64,000 nucleotides of DNA. It comes from Sporobacter sp963677825 (GTDB taxonomy: Bacteria; Bacillota; Clostridia; Oscillospirales; Oscillospiraceae). The stretch is taken from NCBI GenBank assembly GCA_963677825.2, contig CAXXEF010000001.1, positions 310,001 through 374,000 of the forward strand. The letters are read 5' to 3'. Shown here in pieces: positions 42,358 through 50,236 of this stretch (the stretch's first letter is position 1; every line of letters begins with the position of its first letter). A program made the position numbers and the translations under genes. The notes beneath the pieces are model-generated. The model was not told where the DNA came from, searched no databases, and saw only the letters and a list, made by a program, of their open reading frames with translations.

Positions 42358-43047
42358 TTAGGATTGGCTAAGCGTAATACGCATTACTGAATTGTCTATA
42401 ATACTAAAACTAGCTAAGAGAACAACGTTTTCATGGTCGGTAAGATTTCCATTACTATCGTAATAATAAATTAATTGCCCGCCATCTATAGGTGGATCAC
42501 CTAAAATATCATAAACTTGTTCAGCAGTTGAACCAACTAATATTCCATGGCAACTAAAACACTCATTCGTTCCGATAATGATGGCTATTATTACGTTGTC
42601 ACTAATCCATACAATAATGTCTTCCTGACTATCTAATGTGTATAATTCATTACCTTGGTTTTTAGCATAATCTGAAAAATTATTGAGGAATTCTTCTTGA
42701 CTCATACCAATTTTCAATGGAACAGAATACCCTGGAACATAAACTTCATCATATTCCAACATACTATAATCGTATCCAATCGTATCATTCTCATGATTGC
42801 CCGGTGATTGCATATCTGCAGATGGAGGAACAGCATCATTAGACATGTGATAGGTTGGTGTTACTATATCATAGCTAGTGGGAGTAGTCATTTCCTCATC
42901 TTCGGCATTAGCATTATCTGTTCCACAAGCACTTAATTCCGATGCATTTAGTATAGAATTTTTTAGTGCCAGTAACCCGACAATTACAGCAATCGCTACA
43001 ACTATAGCTATTACTGGAATCACTACTTCTTTTCTTAATAGGTTCAA
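42358..43047 (-). CDS. 229-aa membrane-anchored protein (cassette 4)
   Basis: 229 aa, TTG start with AAGGAG 9 nt upstream. Transmembrane helix ~8-28, Thr/Pro/Asn-rich linker (~45-100), then a domain opening with YVPGYSVPLKIGMSQEEF. The first ~115 residues are nearly identical to the protein at 53531-54253; the rest diverges. The C-terminal part resembles small outlier-type secreted domains (G-x-x-x-E-x-V-Y-D-I-L-G-x-P), but no family can be named. Confidence 0.65.
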   Translation of the reverse strand: MNLLRKEVVIPVIAIVVAIAVIVGLLALKNSILNASELSACGTDNANAEDEEMTTPTSYDIVTPTYHMSNDAVPPSADMQSPGNHENDTIGYDYSMLEYDEVYVPGYSVPLKIGMSQEEFLNNFSDYAKNQGNELYTLDSQEDIIVWISDNVIIAIIIGTNECFSCHGILVGSTAEQVYDILGDPPIDGGQLIYYYDSNGNLTDHENVVLLASFSIIDNSVMRITLSQS

Positions 43048-43128
43048 TTTTGTCAGCTCCTTGAATATGATAATAGCAACATGTAATTACTAATAAATGT
43101 CATATATTTTCTTTGAGTGTAACATAAA

Positions 43129-43146
43129 ACGCCCCAGAAGGGGCGT
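43129..43146. terminator. Cassette-end hairpin before site 4
   Basis: ACGCCCC/GGGGCGT stem with AGAA loop. Same hairpin before site 10 (54335-54351). Confidence 0.75.
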
Positions 43147-43152
43147 TAATTA

Positions 43153-43179
43153 TTGCAATTTAGTAAAAATTTTGTGTTA
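43153..43179. repeat. Site 4
   Basis: TTGCAA, TTTAGTAAAAATTTT, GTGTTA. Its right arm contains the stop codon of the following 59-aa gene. Confidence 0.72.
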
Positions 43180-43356
43180 TCGAAATTTACGATTCATTTT
43201 GGCTAAACTATAAAGGCTTTCGACACGATCTTCACTTAATGGCTCAACTGCAGAAACATAATATATTCCTGATTCTTTTGTTTTGCATATTCTAATATCC
43301 TCGTATCCCCTATTTTTCAGTCTTTTACGAAAAGCCATAACTGTAGGCTTTTGCAT
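43177..43356 (-). CDS. 59-aa protein (cassette 5)
   Basis: 59 aa with excellent ribosome site AAAGGAGAG. Basic N-terminus (FRKRLKNRGYEDI), then GIYYVSAVEPLSEDRVESLYSLAK. No family recognised. The gene ends inside site 4, so a different left neighbour could alter its last codon. Upstream lie three and a third 40-bp tandem repeats. Confidence 0.7.
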   Translation of the reverse strand: MQKPTVMAFRKRLKNRGYEDIRICKTKESGIYYVSAVEPLSEDRVESLYSLAKMNRKFR

Positions 43357-43380
43357 TATAATCTCTCCTTTAAGGATACT

Positions 43381-43514
43381 GTTGGTAAGTATCCTACGCC
43401 ATTTCTACAGAGGGATACCTGCTGGTAAGTATCCTACGCCGTTTCAACAGAGGGATACCTGCTGGTAAGTATCCTACGTCACTTCTACAGAGGGATACTT
43501 GCTGGTAGGTATAC
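43381..43514. repeat. 40-bp tandem repeats upstream of the 59-aa gene
   Basis: Units at 43381-43420, 43421-43460, 43461-43500 plus a partial at 43501-43514. Each contains inverted GTATCC...GGATAC. A GGATAC also lies at 43374-43379. Likely a repeated operator or structural element rather than coding. Confidence 0.75.
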
Positions 43515-43530
43515 ATTTCGATAGTCATAA

Positions 43531-43557
43531 TTGCAATTTAGTAAAAATTTTGTTCAA
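43531..43557. repeat. Site 5 (left end of prophage B)
   Basis: TTGCAA, TTTAGTAAAAATTTT, GTTCAA, then TGTGGGGGATTC, the same right flank as site 7 and close to that of site 0. Confidence 0.78.
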
Positions 43558-43583
43558 TGTGGGGGATTCAAAAAAGCAAAAAC

Positions 43584-44351
43584 CTAGCCATTAGAGAGCT
43601 TTTTAACTAGCTCGTTTGATGTAGTTAAAATATTGTTTTGTTCAATGTCTGTCTTTTCATCGTCCGAGCCGGTGCCGACTTCCCCCGGGGCCCCACCGTT
43701 TGCACGGTTCCCCCCGGCACCATCGGCAGCGGCTTCGGGCGATAGTTTAATCATTTCTGAGAACATCCGATAGCTGTCGTAGATGTTTTCATATTTTTTA
43801 TTGTAAGCGAAAATCTCTTTTCCGATAACGAGCTTATTACCGCCATACCAGTATGATATTGCTATGAACCATGTACGCATCGTCAGGCTGAGCAACAAGC
43901 CGCCTAAACCGTAGTTATTAAGCTTTCTATGACGAACTTCCTGTTCGATTAAAGCCCGAATTTGCTTATCAAGAAAACGATCGGACTGAGTAATAAGGAT
44001 AAAATTAAAGCCCAACTTGCGATGCTGGGCAAAGAGATTGACCCATTCATTACGGTCTTTCCGTCCGAAGTCTCGGCAGTTAAATAGTATCTGACATTCG
44101 TCAACGACCACCAGCGTTTGACCTTCTTTTCCGATTTTGTGATTGTCCAACGCATATCTGACAAACCTTTCTACGGAAAATTCCGAATTATCCCAGTATT
44201 CGCAGTGCGTCTTTTTCTTTGGTACGAAGTCCTCATTTATAGGAAAATTCGTTATCAGACCGCCGCCAGATTTAAGACGCCGAACAATATCTTTTGCGGC
44301 ATGAAATGATTTTCCGCTACCGGGCGTTCCTGTATATACTACGATGGCCAT
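43584..44351 (-). CDS. Zot-like morphogenesis ATPase of prophage B
   Basis: 255 aa. Walker A GTPGSGKS (8-15), Walker B TLVVVDECQI (79-88), a membrane segment (~145-170) and a Gly/Ala-rich tail. Drives virion assembly and extrusion (family role). The accessory half-site 43636-43646 lies within its last codons (the EQNN region), so the recombination element and the protein tail share sequence. Confidence 0.88.
   Translation of the reverse strand: MAIVVYTGTPGSGKSFHAAKDIVRRLKSGGGLITNFPINEDFVPKKKTHCEYWDNSEFSVERFVRYALDNHKIGKEGQTLVVVDECQILFNCRDFGRKDRNEWVNLFAQHRKLGFNFILITQSDRFLDKQIRALIEQEVRHRKLNNYGLGGLLLSLTMRTWFIAISYWYGGNKLVIGKEIFAYNKKYENIYDSYRMFSEMIKLSPEAAADGAGGNRANGGAPGEVGTGSDDEKTDIEQNNILTTSNELVKKLSNG
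43636..43646 (+). other. Accessory half-site 88 bp from site 5
   Basis: TTTTGTTCAAT preceded by TATTG, exactly 88 bp after the right arm of site 5, inside the 3' end of zot. Confidence 0.6.
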
Positions 44352-44353
44352 TA

Positions 44354-44605
44354 TTAAACGCCCCTTAGTTTAAAAACCATATCAGATTTTACTATGTCCT
44401 CAACTGTAATTAGGTAGATCTCGGATAGTCCAATAAGTACTTCAATAGGCGGACGAGCACGTTTGTTTTCATAGTTAGAATACGTCGTATAAGGTATGCC
44501 AAGAAGCTTTGATATCTGCCGATAGGTATATTCGTGATATATTCTTAGTTTTCGCATATTTGCCCATATAACGAAATCAGTATCATTCGGATTAGTTCTA
44601 TGCAT
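44354..44605 (-). CDS. Helix-turn-helix (XRE-like) protein of prophage B
   Basis: 83 aa with an HTH (YTYRQISKLLGIPYTTYSNYENKRARPP, residues ~27-54). Placed inside the virion block between the 79-aa protein and zot, unusual for a regulator; it may control late genes. Absent from prophage A. Confidence 0.75.
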   Translation of the reverse strand: MHRTNPNDTDFVIWANMRKLRIYHEYTYRQISKLLGIPYTTYSNYENKRARPPIEVLIGLSEIYLITVEDIVKSDMVFKLRGV

Positions 44606-44615
44606 TTAATACTCC

Positions 44616-44855
44616 TTATTCAACGGCCTTAACCCAGCGCAATAATATTGCAATAACGTAGTAGATCAGAATGCCACTAAGCCAGACTTCCAGTATCGTT
44701 AAAAACATATTTATTGGAACGAACCAGTTAACCCAATGAAGCCACTGACCCATGACAGATGATTGATAATCTACGAGGAAATTAAAAGGGCTGTCGGGCA
44801 ATATCGAAAGAGCCGCTTCTGCTATTCCGTATAAAGCATTTGAAAAAGCATCCAT
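44616..44855 (-). CDS. 79-aa membrane protein of prophage B
   Basis: 79 aa with a hydrophobic segment at ~48-72 and a Trp-rich middle (GQWLHWVNWFVP). Directly after the large virion gene; candidate minor coat or gpVI-like protein. Confidence 0.65.
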   Translation of the reverse strand: MDAFSNALYGIAEAALSILPDSPFNFLVDYQSSVMGQWLHWVNWFVPINMFLTILEVWLSGILIYYVIAILLRWVKAVE

Positions 44856-44859
44856 ATCA

Positions 44860-46191
44860 TCAACCCCAGATTAGTTTCTTTGTGCCGGCCGCGAGCATGA
44901 TGCAAAATTCAACGGTAAAGAACCATCGACAGACCGTGCCGATTACGGCGTATTCTTCGAAGTCAAACGCGATCGGCGCGACACCATCACCGACAAACGG
45001 CGATAAAGGATCGACAGTGAATTGCGGCGCTTGCGACGAGGCCGCCAGTAATGATATTGCATTCTTAATATCCCATGGAATACAGAACGGAAATTTAGTA
45101 ATAAAAAGCGCCTTTAAAGACCGTGTTTGCGTTTCCGTTGGCTGATATTCTTCGGGTAATGATTCTGTTATTTCATCGGTATATGTTTCACTTGGGGTAC
45201 CGACCTCTACGCCGCCTACATCCTGTTCAGTGATGTCTATCGGTGTTTGACCAACGATATCTTCCAATGTGCTATCAGGCACGTCTAGGCCTATTGTGTC
45301 ATCTCCTATAGGCACTTCAATGTCTGGTACATATCCGGGCATATCTTCATCCGTTTCGTCTAACGGTATAGAAATCGTCATATCGTCGGTCATTGAGTTT
45401 GTCCATGAATATGTCGGATTATCGACAATGCCCGGATATCCCGTAATCTCATTTTGTACTATTGACTGATAATATATATCGTCATTAGCAGGCTGCCATA
45501 TTGCAAAATATCTTGAAATTGTTGTTAAAACACCCTCCGACGTTTCTCCATATATATCAATACAGTCGTATGTAGAATTGTAAGTAGATATTTTAAATAC
45601 TGGTGTCAATCCGTTCATTGACTTACTGTTGTATGCCAGCAAACTATCTGATTCAGAATATTTTCGATACCATACCTTATCGTCAGCACCGTCATATGTT
45701 ATATATACATAACTGCCACTATTTTCAATTATTGTAATCTGTCCATTTCCGGAAGCACCTAAGAAATAATAAGGTACGTCCTTAAACCATTCGTAATTAG
45801 TAGCGGTATCAAAAAGATTTTGACCTACATCAAAATGCTCATCAACCCACGTTTTTACAGCAGTCCAAAGATCTGAACTTATACCGATAGCTATTTTGTA
45901 CCTATTAGCATACAGGTCATATAGGTATCTAGCGCCTATTAGCGCCGTTTCTATTCCGCTTATACCGTTATCATCCATGAATTGCTGGGCGACGTCTGCG
46001 GCTGATTCAGCTGTTGCAAATGTTACGCCAGCAGATATAAGCATTGACACGACAAAAGCTATTGCCAGATCATCAACCCCTGCTATGGCCTGTGCAGGCT
46101 GTATGTAGGTCGATGTAAAGGCGAATAGTATAAAAAGCACTATCAGGAATAGTGCGGCTTTTCTTCTGTTTTTGGTGATTATCCTTGTCAT
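44860..46191 (-). CDS. Large exported virion protein of prophage B (pIII-like)
   Basis: 443 aa. Signal peptide ~10-37 (PAQA), beta-rich ectodomain, an Asp/Glu/Pro-rich stretch (~275-345), then FPFCIPWDIKNAISLLAA and a C-terminal transmembrane helix (~415-440). Candidate tip and adsorption protein. GGTGG ribosome site. Not similar to the prophage A counterpart. Confidence 0.72.
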   Translation of the reverse strand: MTRIITKNRRKAALFLIVLFILFAFTSTYIQPAQAIAGVDDLAIAFVVSMLISAGVTFATAESAADVAQQFMDDNGISGIETALIGARYLYDLYANRYKIAIGISSDLWTAVKTWVDEHFDVGQNLFDTATNYEWFKDVPYYFLGASGNGQITIIENSGSYVYITYDGADDKVWYRKYSESDSLLAYNSKSMNGLTPVFKISTYNSTYDCIDIYGETSEGVLTTISRYFAIWQPANDDIYYQSIVQNEITGYPGIVDNPTYSWTNSMTDDMTISIPLDETDEDMPGYVPDIEVPIGDDTIGLDVPDSTLEDIVGQTPIDITEQDVGGVEVGTPSETYTDEITESLPEEYQPTETQTRSLKALFITKFPFCIPWDIKNAISLLAASSQAPQFTVDPLSPFVGDGVAPIAFDFEEYAVIGTVCRWFFTVEFCIMLAAGTKKLIWG

Positions 46192-46220
46192 ATATAGACC
46201 ACCTTAAAATGATTGAAGAG

Positions 46221-46243
46221 AGGAGCGGCCAGATTCCGCTCCT
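46221..46243 (-). terminator. Hairpin after the coat gene of prophage B
   Basis: AGGAGCGG/CCGCTCCT stem. Same place as the strong terminator after the prophage A coat gene, but with a weaker T-tract. Confidence 0.55.
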
Positions 46244-46260
46244 CCCCCCTCCCGGTCGCG

Positions 46261-46422
46261 TTACTTCGCGAGACTTTTAAACCACGACATGGCCTTTTTG
46301 ATGCCGAAGATCGACGCCGCCACGCCGATCGCAATCGGAATGATGATCACGATAACGTTACCGAGATCAGTGCCAAGACCCGTCAGAGCCGTAGACAGAG
46401 CAGTTGAAACTTCCGTACTCAT
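46261..46422 (-). CDS. Major coat-like protein of prophage B (53 aa)
   Basis: 53 aa. Ser/Thr-rich N-terminus, a hydrophobic helix (~22-41) and basic tail (IKKAMSWFKSLAK): the inovirus major coat plan. Strong AAGGGGGAG ribosome site, hairpin right after the gene. GC-richer codons than its neighbours, consistent with high expression. Confidence 0.78.
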   Translation of the reverse strand: MSTEVSTALSTALTGLGTDLGNVIVIIIPIAIGVAASIFGIKKAMSWFKSLAK

Positions 46423-46435
46423 GGCTTCTCCCCCT

Positions 46436-46558
46436 TTACTTAATGATTTTTATTATCCCAAAGACGAGTAAACACCCGACCAGAATAACCAATGGTGCAA
46501 TAGAGTAAACAAGACCTTTACCCATAAAATCAGCAATGAAAGTGTAATCATATGTCAC
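46436..46558 (-). CDS. 40-aa membrane protein of prophage B
   Basis: 40 aa from GTG 46558. One transmembrane helix (~18-35) and a KIIK end. Overlaps the 57-aa gene by 11 bp. A competing 32-codon frame from 46551 is less phage-like. Confidence 0.5.
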   Translation of the reverse strand: MTYDYTFIADFMGKGLVYSIAPLVILVGCLLVFGIIKIIK

Positions 46559-46721
46559 GCAACATCACCGCCAGTATTAAGGCTACAGTACAAGCCACAA
46601 CAACGCCGATAAGAGCCGATTGTAGACCCGCGATAATCGATAAATAAGCTTCATTTGATAGCGCACCCTCTTTAATTTCGGTTAACAATCCGAGCATTTC
46701 AGCCGCTTGCGTTTCCGTCAT
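46548..46721 (-). CDS. 57-aa membrane protein of prophage B
   Basis: 57 aa. Soluble N-terminus (ETQAAEMLGLLTEIKEG) and a transmembrane helix (~32-52). ATG overlaps the stop of the 51-aa gene (ATGA). Confidence 0.6.
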   Translation of the reverse strand: MTETQAAEMLGLLTEIKEGALSNEAYLSIIAGLQSALIGVVVACTVALILAVMLRDI

Positions 46722-46873
46722 GCTATTGCCCCCGTGTTAATCTCGGAAATGTGGTACAAGGCCGAGTAGATGCTGTCGATCGCCAGCTTATTTTGAAAGT
46801 CGAGAGCAGAACGAAACGAAGAAAACATACCGTAAATAACTTTGCAATTAAGATCGGTGACAATAAAATTCAT
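46718..46873 (-). CDS. 51-aa conserved inovirus protein (prophage B copy)
   Basis: 51 aa, matching the 36677-36832 protein except near its end. The DNA homology breaks at the last codons, marking the boundary between the shared replication module and the unrelated virion module. Confidence 0.65.
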   Translation of the reverse strand: MNFIVTDLNCKVIYGMFSSFRSALDFQNKLAIDSIYSALYHISEINTGAIA

Positions 46874-46892
46874 GACTTCCCTACTCCCCTTT

Positions 46893-47756
46893 TTAAGCGT
46901 AAATTTTAATCAGATCGTCCTCGTTAATCACGTCTGCTATGAATAAAAAGTCCGTTTCTTTAACGTCCTCTTTTTCTTTTTTGATAGGTTTATAGTTGTA
47001 TTCATCATCGTATCTAGTTGGAAATGTTTCTACTTCATTAAAAACATAACCTGTTGAACAAAACTCACCGTGATTCACTAATAAAGCATCTAGTTCAGGC
47101 ACTGAGCCGTTTATATAAGCTTCATCCACATACCCTTTTAATGGTTTTGAGGAATCGTATAAATGTTTACCTAAGTCCCCTACCCTATCTGATAAATCCT
47201 TTGATATGTACTTGGATATATAAAACGCGCATTTTGCCTTATCACGTATTCGCCCCATACTGCAAAAACCGAATTTTTCAGAGTAGGCAGGAAAATTCAT
47301 ATATCCAGATTTAACGAGCTTGTCCGGGTGAATGCCCTTTTCAAATGGTTTAACCTCCGAATACGGAATACCATTAAACAGGCCGTGCATATGCCATGCA
47401 CCATCTTTATGAGCTTCTGGAATTAGGAGAAATTGAAATTTCGTTTTATAATTCCGTCGCTGATTTCTAATCCATCTTGACAAATCCTTTTTAAATTTCT
47501 CAAGATCATATCTATTGTATTTTGCAGAATCGAGCGTAAGCGTTACGAACCATTCCCAGTCGTTGCAAAGAGCCAGTTCTAAAACACGGCTTCTTGACCT
47601 GCAAATATTATTGTCTAGTTTATTGTCGTTGGACTTATATTCGGTATCATCGATCTTTATATAATCGACGCCACTTCCACGTTTGAATCGAATAACTTTG
47701 AATACTCCATTACCACAGCTTTTAATTACATAATCTGATCGATATTCACCAATCAT
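46893..47756 (-). CDS. HUH replication initiator of prophage B
   Basis: 287 aa. Same motifs as prophage A Rep: AWHMHGLF (HUH) and AFYISKYISKD (tyrosines). Differs mainly in residues ~205-235 and in scattered substitutions. Rolling-circle initiator. Confidence 0.9.
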   Translation of the reverse strand: MIGEYRSDYVIKSCGNGVFKVIRFKRGSGVDYIKIDDTEYKSNDNKLDNNICRSRSRVLELALCNDWEWFVTLTLDSAKYNRYDLEKFKKDLSRWIRNQRRNYKTKFQFLLIPEAHKDGAWHMHGLFNGIPYSEVKPFEKGIHPDKLVKSGYMNFPAYSEKFGFCSMGRIRDKAKCAFYISKYISKDLSDRVGDLGKHLYDSSKPLKGYVDEAYINGSVPELDALLVNHGEFCSTGYVFNEVETFPTRYDDEYNYKPIKKEKEDVKETDFLFIADVINEDDLIKIYA

Positions 47757-47851
47757 GATATAGTGCCTGCGGTTCTCGATATACCTCCGGTATCCGACGT
47801 GAGCGCTTTATGATACAGTGTCAAGTTCCCGATCACGGCTACTGCCGTCAT
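47753..47851 (-). CDS. 32-aa peptide translationally coupled to rep (prophage B)
   Basis: 32 codons; first 16 identical to the prophage A leader peptide, with a 6-residue insertion before the shared AGTIS end. Stop overlaps the rep start. Length change in a multiple of three supports translation. Confidence 0.5.
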   Translation of the reverse strand: MTAVAVIGNLTLYHKALTSDTGGISRTAGTIS

Positions 47852-48077
47852 GATAGCCACCGCCTTTAATAATCGCCTTGCGGCTTCTGGAGCGCGTCAG
47901 ACGGCACGACGGGCGAACGACGCGCCGTGTATCTTCACCAGAATTTAAGGCTTCTCTTACGCATAGCCACCGCTTATTAAGGGCATTTCATTTTGGACTT
48001 CCGTCACATCGAAACGGCAGGCGCACCCCACACGCATTAAGCGTTTCTTCACACCACCGTAATTTGTCGAGCAGATT
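47804..48077. repeat. 274-bp near-identical block of prophage B; candidate origin
   Basis: One mismatch against 37748-38021. See the prophage A copy. Confidence 0.6.
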
Positions 48078-48281
48078 GATGTTCATTTGTATCTCATCAA
48101 CGTACTTGCGTTCGATGTCCTTCACTCGTTCGTTTTCTCGTTTCAGCTGCAAAATCTCTTTTGCCATGTCAACGTACATGTCGGGATGATAGAAAACGAC
48201 GTGATGCCGTTTATCGTCCTCACCGATACCGCCTACTGCCTTTTCAAAGACTTCATATAGGCGCAGGTATTCGCCGTCCAT
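47988..48281 (-). CDS. 97-aa conserved inovirus protein (prophage B copy)
   Basis: 97 aa, differs from the prophage A copy at a few residues in the middle (e.g. KRENERVKDIERKY) and is identical at both ends. ATG start here, GTG in prophage A. Confidence 0.75.
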   Translation of the reverse strand: MDGEYLRLYEVFEKAVGGIGEDDKRHHVVFYHPDMYVDMAKEILQLKRENERVKDIERKYVDEIQMNINLLDKLRWCEETLNACGVRLPFRCDGSPK

Positions 48282-48283
48282 GA

Positions 48284-48607
48284 TTATGCGGTCTTTTTTG
48301 TATCAGCAAAATAAACTTTGTCAGCTACGACCTGTGCCGATTTTCGACTATTGCCGTCTTTGTCATTCCATGAACGAATTTCAAGACGTCCGGTTACAGC
48401 TATCCTTTGCCCTTTTTCAAAGTATTTCTGAACAAACTCAGCCGTTCCCGCCCATGCAACGATATCAATAAAATCGACTTCACTCTCTTTGCCCTTGCGC
48501 TTAAACCTTTCTACCGCAATAGAAAAAGAGACAACTGACGTTCCCGACTGCGTTGTACGCATTTCAGGCTCTCTAGTCAATCGTCCCATTAAGGTCACAC
48601 TATTCAT
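48284..48607 (-). CDS. ssb: Single-stranded DNA-binding protein of prophage B
   Basis: 107 aa, identical in protein sequence to the prophage A SSB, with only a few silent base changes. First gene of the leftward operon, divergent from the XRE repressor. Confidence 0.93.
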   Translation of the reverse strand: MNSVTLMGRLTREPEMRTTQSGTSVVSFSIAVERFKRKGKESEVDFIDIVAWAGTAEFVQKYFEKGQRIAVTGRLEIRSWNDKDGNSRKSAQVVADKVYFADTKKTA

Positions 48608-48629
48608 TCGCTGTCTCCTTTCATAATAT

Positions 48630-48704
48630 ACGCCTCATAAGGCGTTAATGCACCTACAATATAAACCCTATAAGGCGTAATGTCAATACATCCCATAGGG
48701 TTTA
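48630..48704. promoter_or_regulatory. Operator region of prophage B
   Basis: Three related palindromes: CGCCTCATAAGGCG (48631-48644), ACCCTATAAGGCG (about 48666-48678) and CCCATAGGGTTTA (48692-48704). Different from the GTATAC operators of prophage A although ssb is the same. Confidence 0.65.
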
Positions 48705-48749
48705 TGCTAATGTTGTTATTAATAACTAAATAAGGAGGCTTAACATTAG

Positions 48750-48968
48750 GTGAAATTCAACGAAACTTTGAAAGCTCTAAGAGAGGACAATAATTTTACG
48801 CAGCGATATGTAGCTAACCTTATGAATACGACTCAGCAACAGATATACAAGTATGAAAGCGGTATTCAAGAGCCTACGTCATCTCGTTTAAAACAGTTAT
48901 GCATTATATATAATGTGTCAGCTGACTACGTTCTTGGATTACCAAAAGATTTAAAATGGCCGAGGTGA
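48750..48968 (+). CDS. XRE-family repressor of prophage B
   Basis: 72 aa, GTG start with AAGGAGG 11 nt upstream. Complete XRE helix-turn-helix (FTQRYVANLMNTTQQQIYKYESGIQEPTS) and the YNVSADYVLGL end. Divergent from ssb across an operator; probable lysogeny repressor. Confidence 0.88.
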   Translation: MKFNETLKALREDNNFTQRYVANLMNTTQQQIYKYESGIQEPTSSRLKQLCIIYNVSADYVLGLPKDLKWPR

Positions 48969-48971
48969 AGA

Positions 48972-49505
48972 ATGAGCATTTCCAGATTAATAGTAGTAAT
49001 TGCGGTTCCCCTATTTGCTCTTATTATAATGGCAATAATAATCGGAATAATATTTGCTACGAAAAAACATAGAACAACCACACCACAAGATATCAATACA
49101 CCGATAGATGAATCGAAAATTGATTATTCTAACGGATATACTTCAAAATGGCTCTTTTCTTATAATGAAAAAGATGCCTTTAGAAAAATCAAAGAAGTTA
49201 CGGATAAACTGGGCTTATTTCTTTTCGCCAAGGTAAGGTTATACGATCTCGTAGAACCAAAAAAAGGTTCTGACAAATTCAGAACACTCCAATACAAAAT
49301 TCAGGCCAAACACGTCGATTTCGTCGTGTGCGACGATAAGCTTGTTGCACGGCACATTATCGAGCTTGATGATGCTAGCCATGACAGCAGCAAACGTTCT
49401 GAGCGCGATGAATTTGTCGATCAAGTACTCAAGAACTGCGGCTATAACGTTATCCGACTACGGGCGGTTAATACAGAGGAGCTTGAAGCGTTCTTAAAAT
49501 CATAA
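48972..49505 (+). CDS. DUF2726 protein with N-terminal membrane helix (prophage B)
   Basis: 177 aa. Transmembrane helix ~5-30, then a DUF2726 domain (~60-175) with the nuclease-like VDFVVCDD...HIIELDDASH pattern (aspartate followed by E-x-D) of PD-(D/E)XK-like proteins. Membrane tethering is notable and could fit superinfection exclusion or defence (speculative). Begins 3 bp after the repressor gene, so expressed from the lysogen. Confidence 0.78.
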   Translation: MSISRLIVVIAVPLFALIIMAIIIGIIFATKKHRTTTPQDINTPIDESKIDYSNGYTSKWLFSYNEKDAFRKIKEVTDKLGLFLFAKVRLYDLVEPKKGSDKFRTLQYKIQAKHVDFVVCDDKLVARHIIELDDASHDSSKRSERDEFVDQVLKNCGYNVIRLRAVNTEELEAFLKS

Positions 49506-49510
49506 TAAAT

Positions 49511-49604
49511 GAGGGATGCACACAGGGCGCATCCCTTTACTTTCAGCACCAAAAAAGCGCCTAGGGCTTTTCGCCCGGGGCGCTTTTTCTTAAACACTGA
49601 AAGT
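49511..49604. repeat. Hairpin plus 66-bp cruciform of prophage B (candidate packaging signal)
   Basis: Stem AGGGATGC/GCATCCCT (49511-49536) and a 66-bp element (49539-49604) with outer arms ACTTTCAG/CTGAAAGT and inner arms AAAAAAGCGCC/GGGGCGCTTTTT. Matches prophage A with compensated changes in the inner stem. Confidence 0.65.
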
Positions 49605-49654
49605 TATCTTCGTTTTCTAAAACTATAACCAACTAGTTCTAAATAATAGAAGTG

Positions 49655-50236
49655 TTATTCAGTAATACCTCTACTATTTCGCCTGATTGAATTGGGCAAC
49701 ATACTATCGATCTCTTGTTCTGAAAACGTTTGTTCTTCCTCAATTTTTAAAGCTTTCTGTGTTTCTCTATAACATTTTGCATCGGTTCTGGGCGCTTCAT
49801 TATTTACTGATGCAGTCCTATTTTGTAATTCATCACGTTTTTTCATTATTTCTTCAGGCTTTAGTAATTCGAAATCAGTAAGAAGTGATACATATTCTTC
49901 TCGAATTTTCCATAATTGATTAGCAGCAACTTGATGCTTTTGAGTTAATTCTGATAGCTTAAAACTTTTATTAAAACTATTAATCATTAATAATACTATT
50001 GATAAAACTACACCAACAACGCTAGAGATTCTTTCGTCTGTAAAAATCGTAACAATAAATGTTCCAGTAGTAAGCGTAGACAAAACAATTTGGATTATTT
50101 TCATAACACTATTATTTCGAATGAGTCTTTGAATCATTTTTTCATGACAAGTTTGCGTATAAACAACGCGTCCGTACGCTTCACGAATTTGTGACTCTAG
50201 CCGAAAGCCATGATCAGTTCGGGTATTTCGATCCAT
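49655..50236 (-). CDS. SLATT-domain 2TM effector (CBASS-like)
   Basis: 193 aa from ATG 50236 (TGGAG 8 nt upstream; the frame from 50293 starts inside the CD-NTase gene). Helical N-terminus, two transmembrane helices (~47-65, ~71-87), then a long cytoplasmic helical region: the SLATT architecture of pore-forming effectors paired with SMODS nucleotidyltransferases. Overlaps the CD-NTase gene by 23 bp, so co-translated. Confidence 0.82.
   Translation of the reverse strand: MDRNTRTDHGFRLESQIREAYGRVVYTQTCHEKMIQRLIRNNSVMKIIQIVLSTLTTGTFIVTIFTDERISSVVGVVLSIVLLMINSFNKSFKLSELTQKHQVAANQLWKIREEYVSLLTDFELLKPEEIMKKRDELQNRTASVNNEAPRTDAKCYRETQKALKIEEEQTFSEQEIDSMLPNSIRRNSRGITE

Noticed and set aside
43381..43514. 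CRISPR array
   Set aside because: The 40-bp units are contiguous tandem repeats with no unique spacers, and no cas genes are present.
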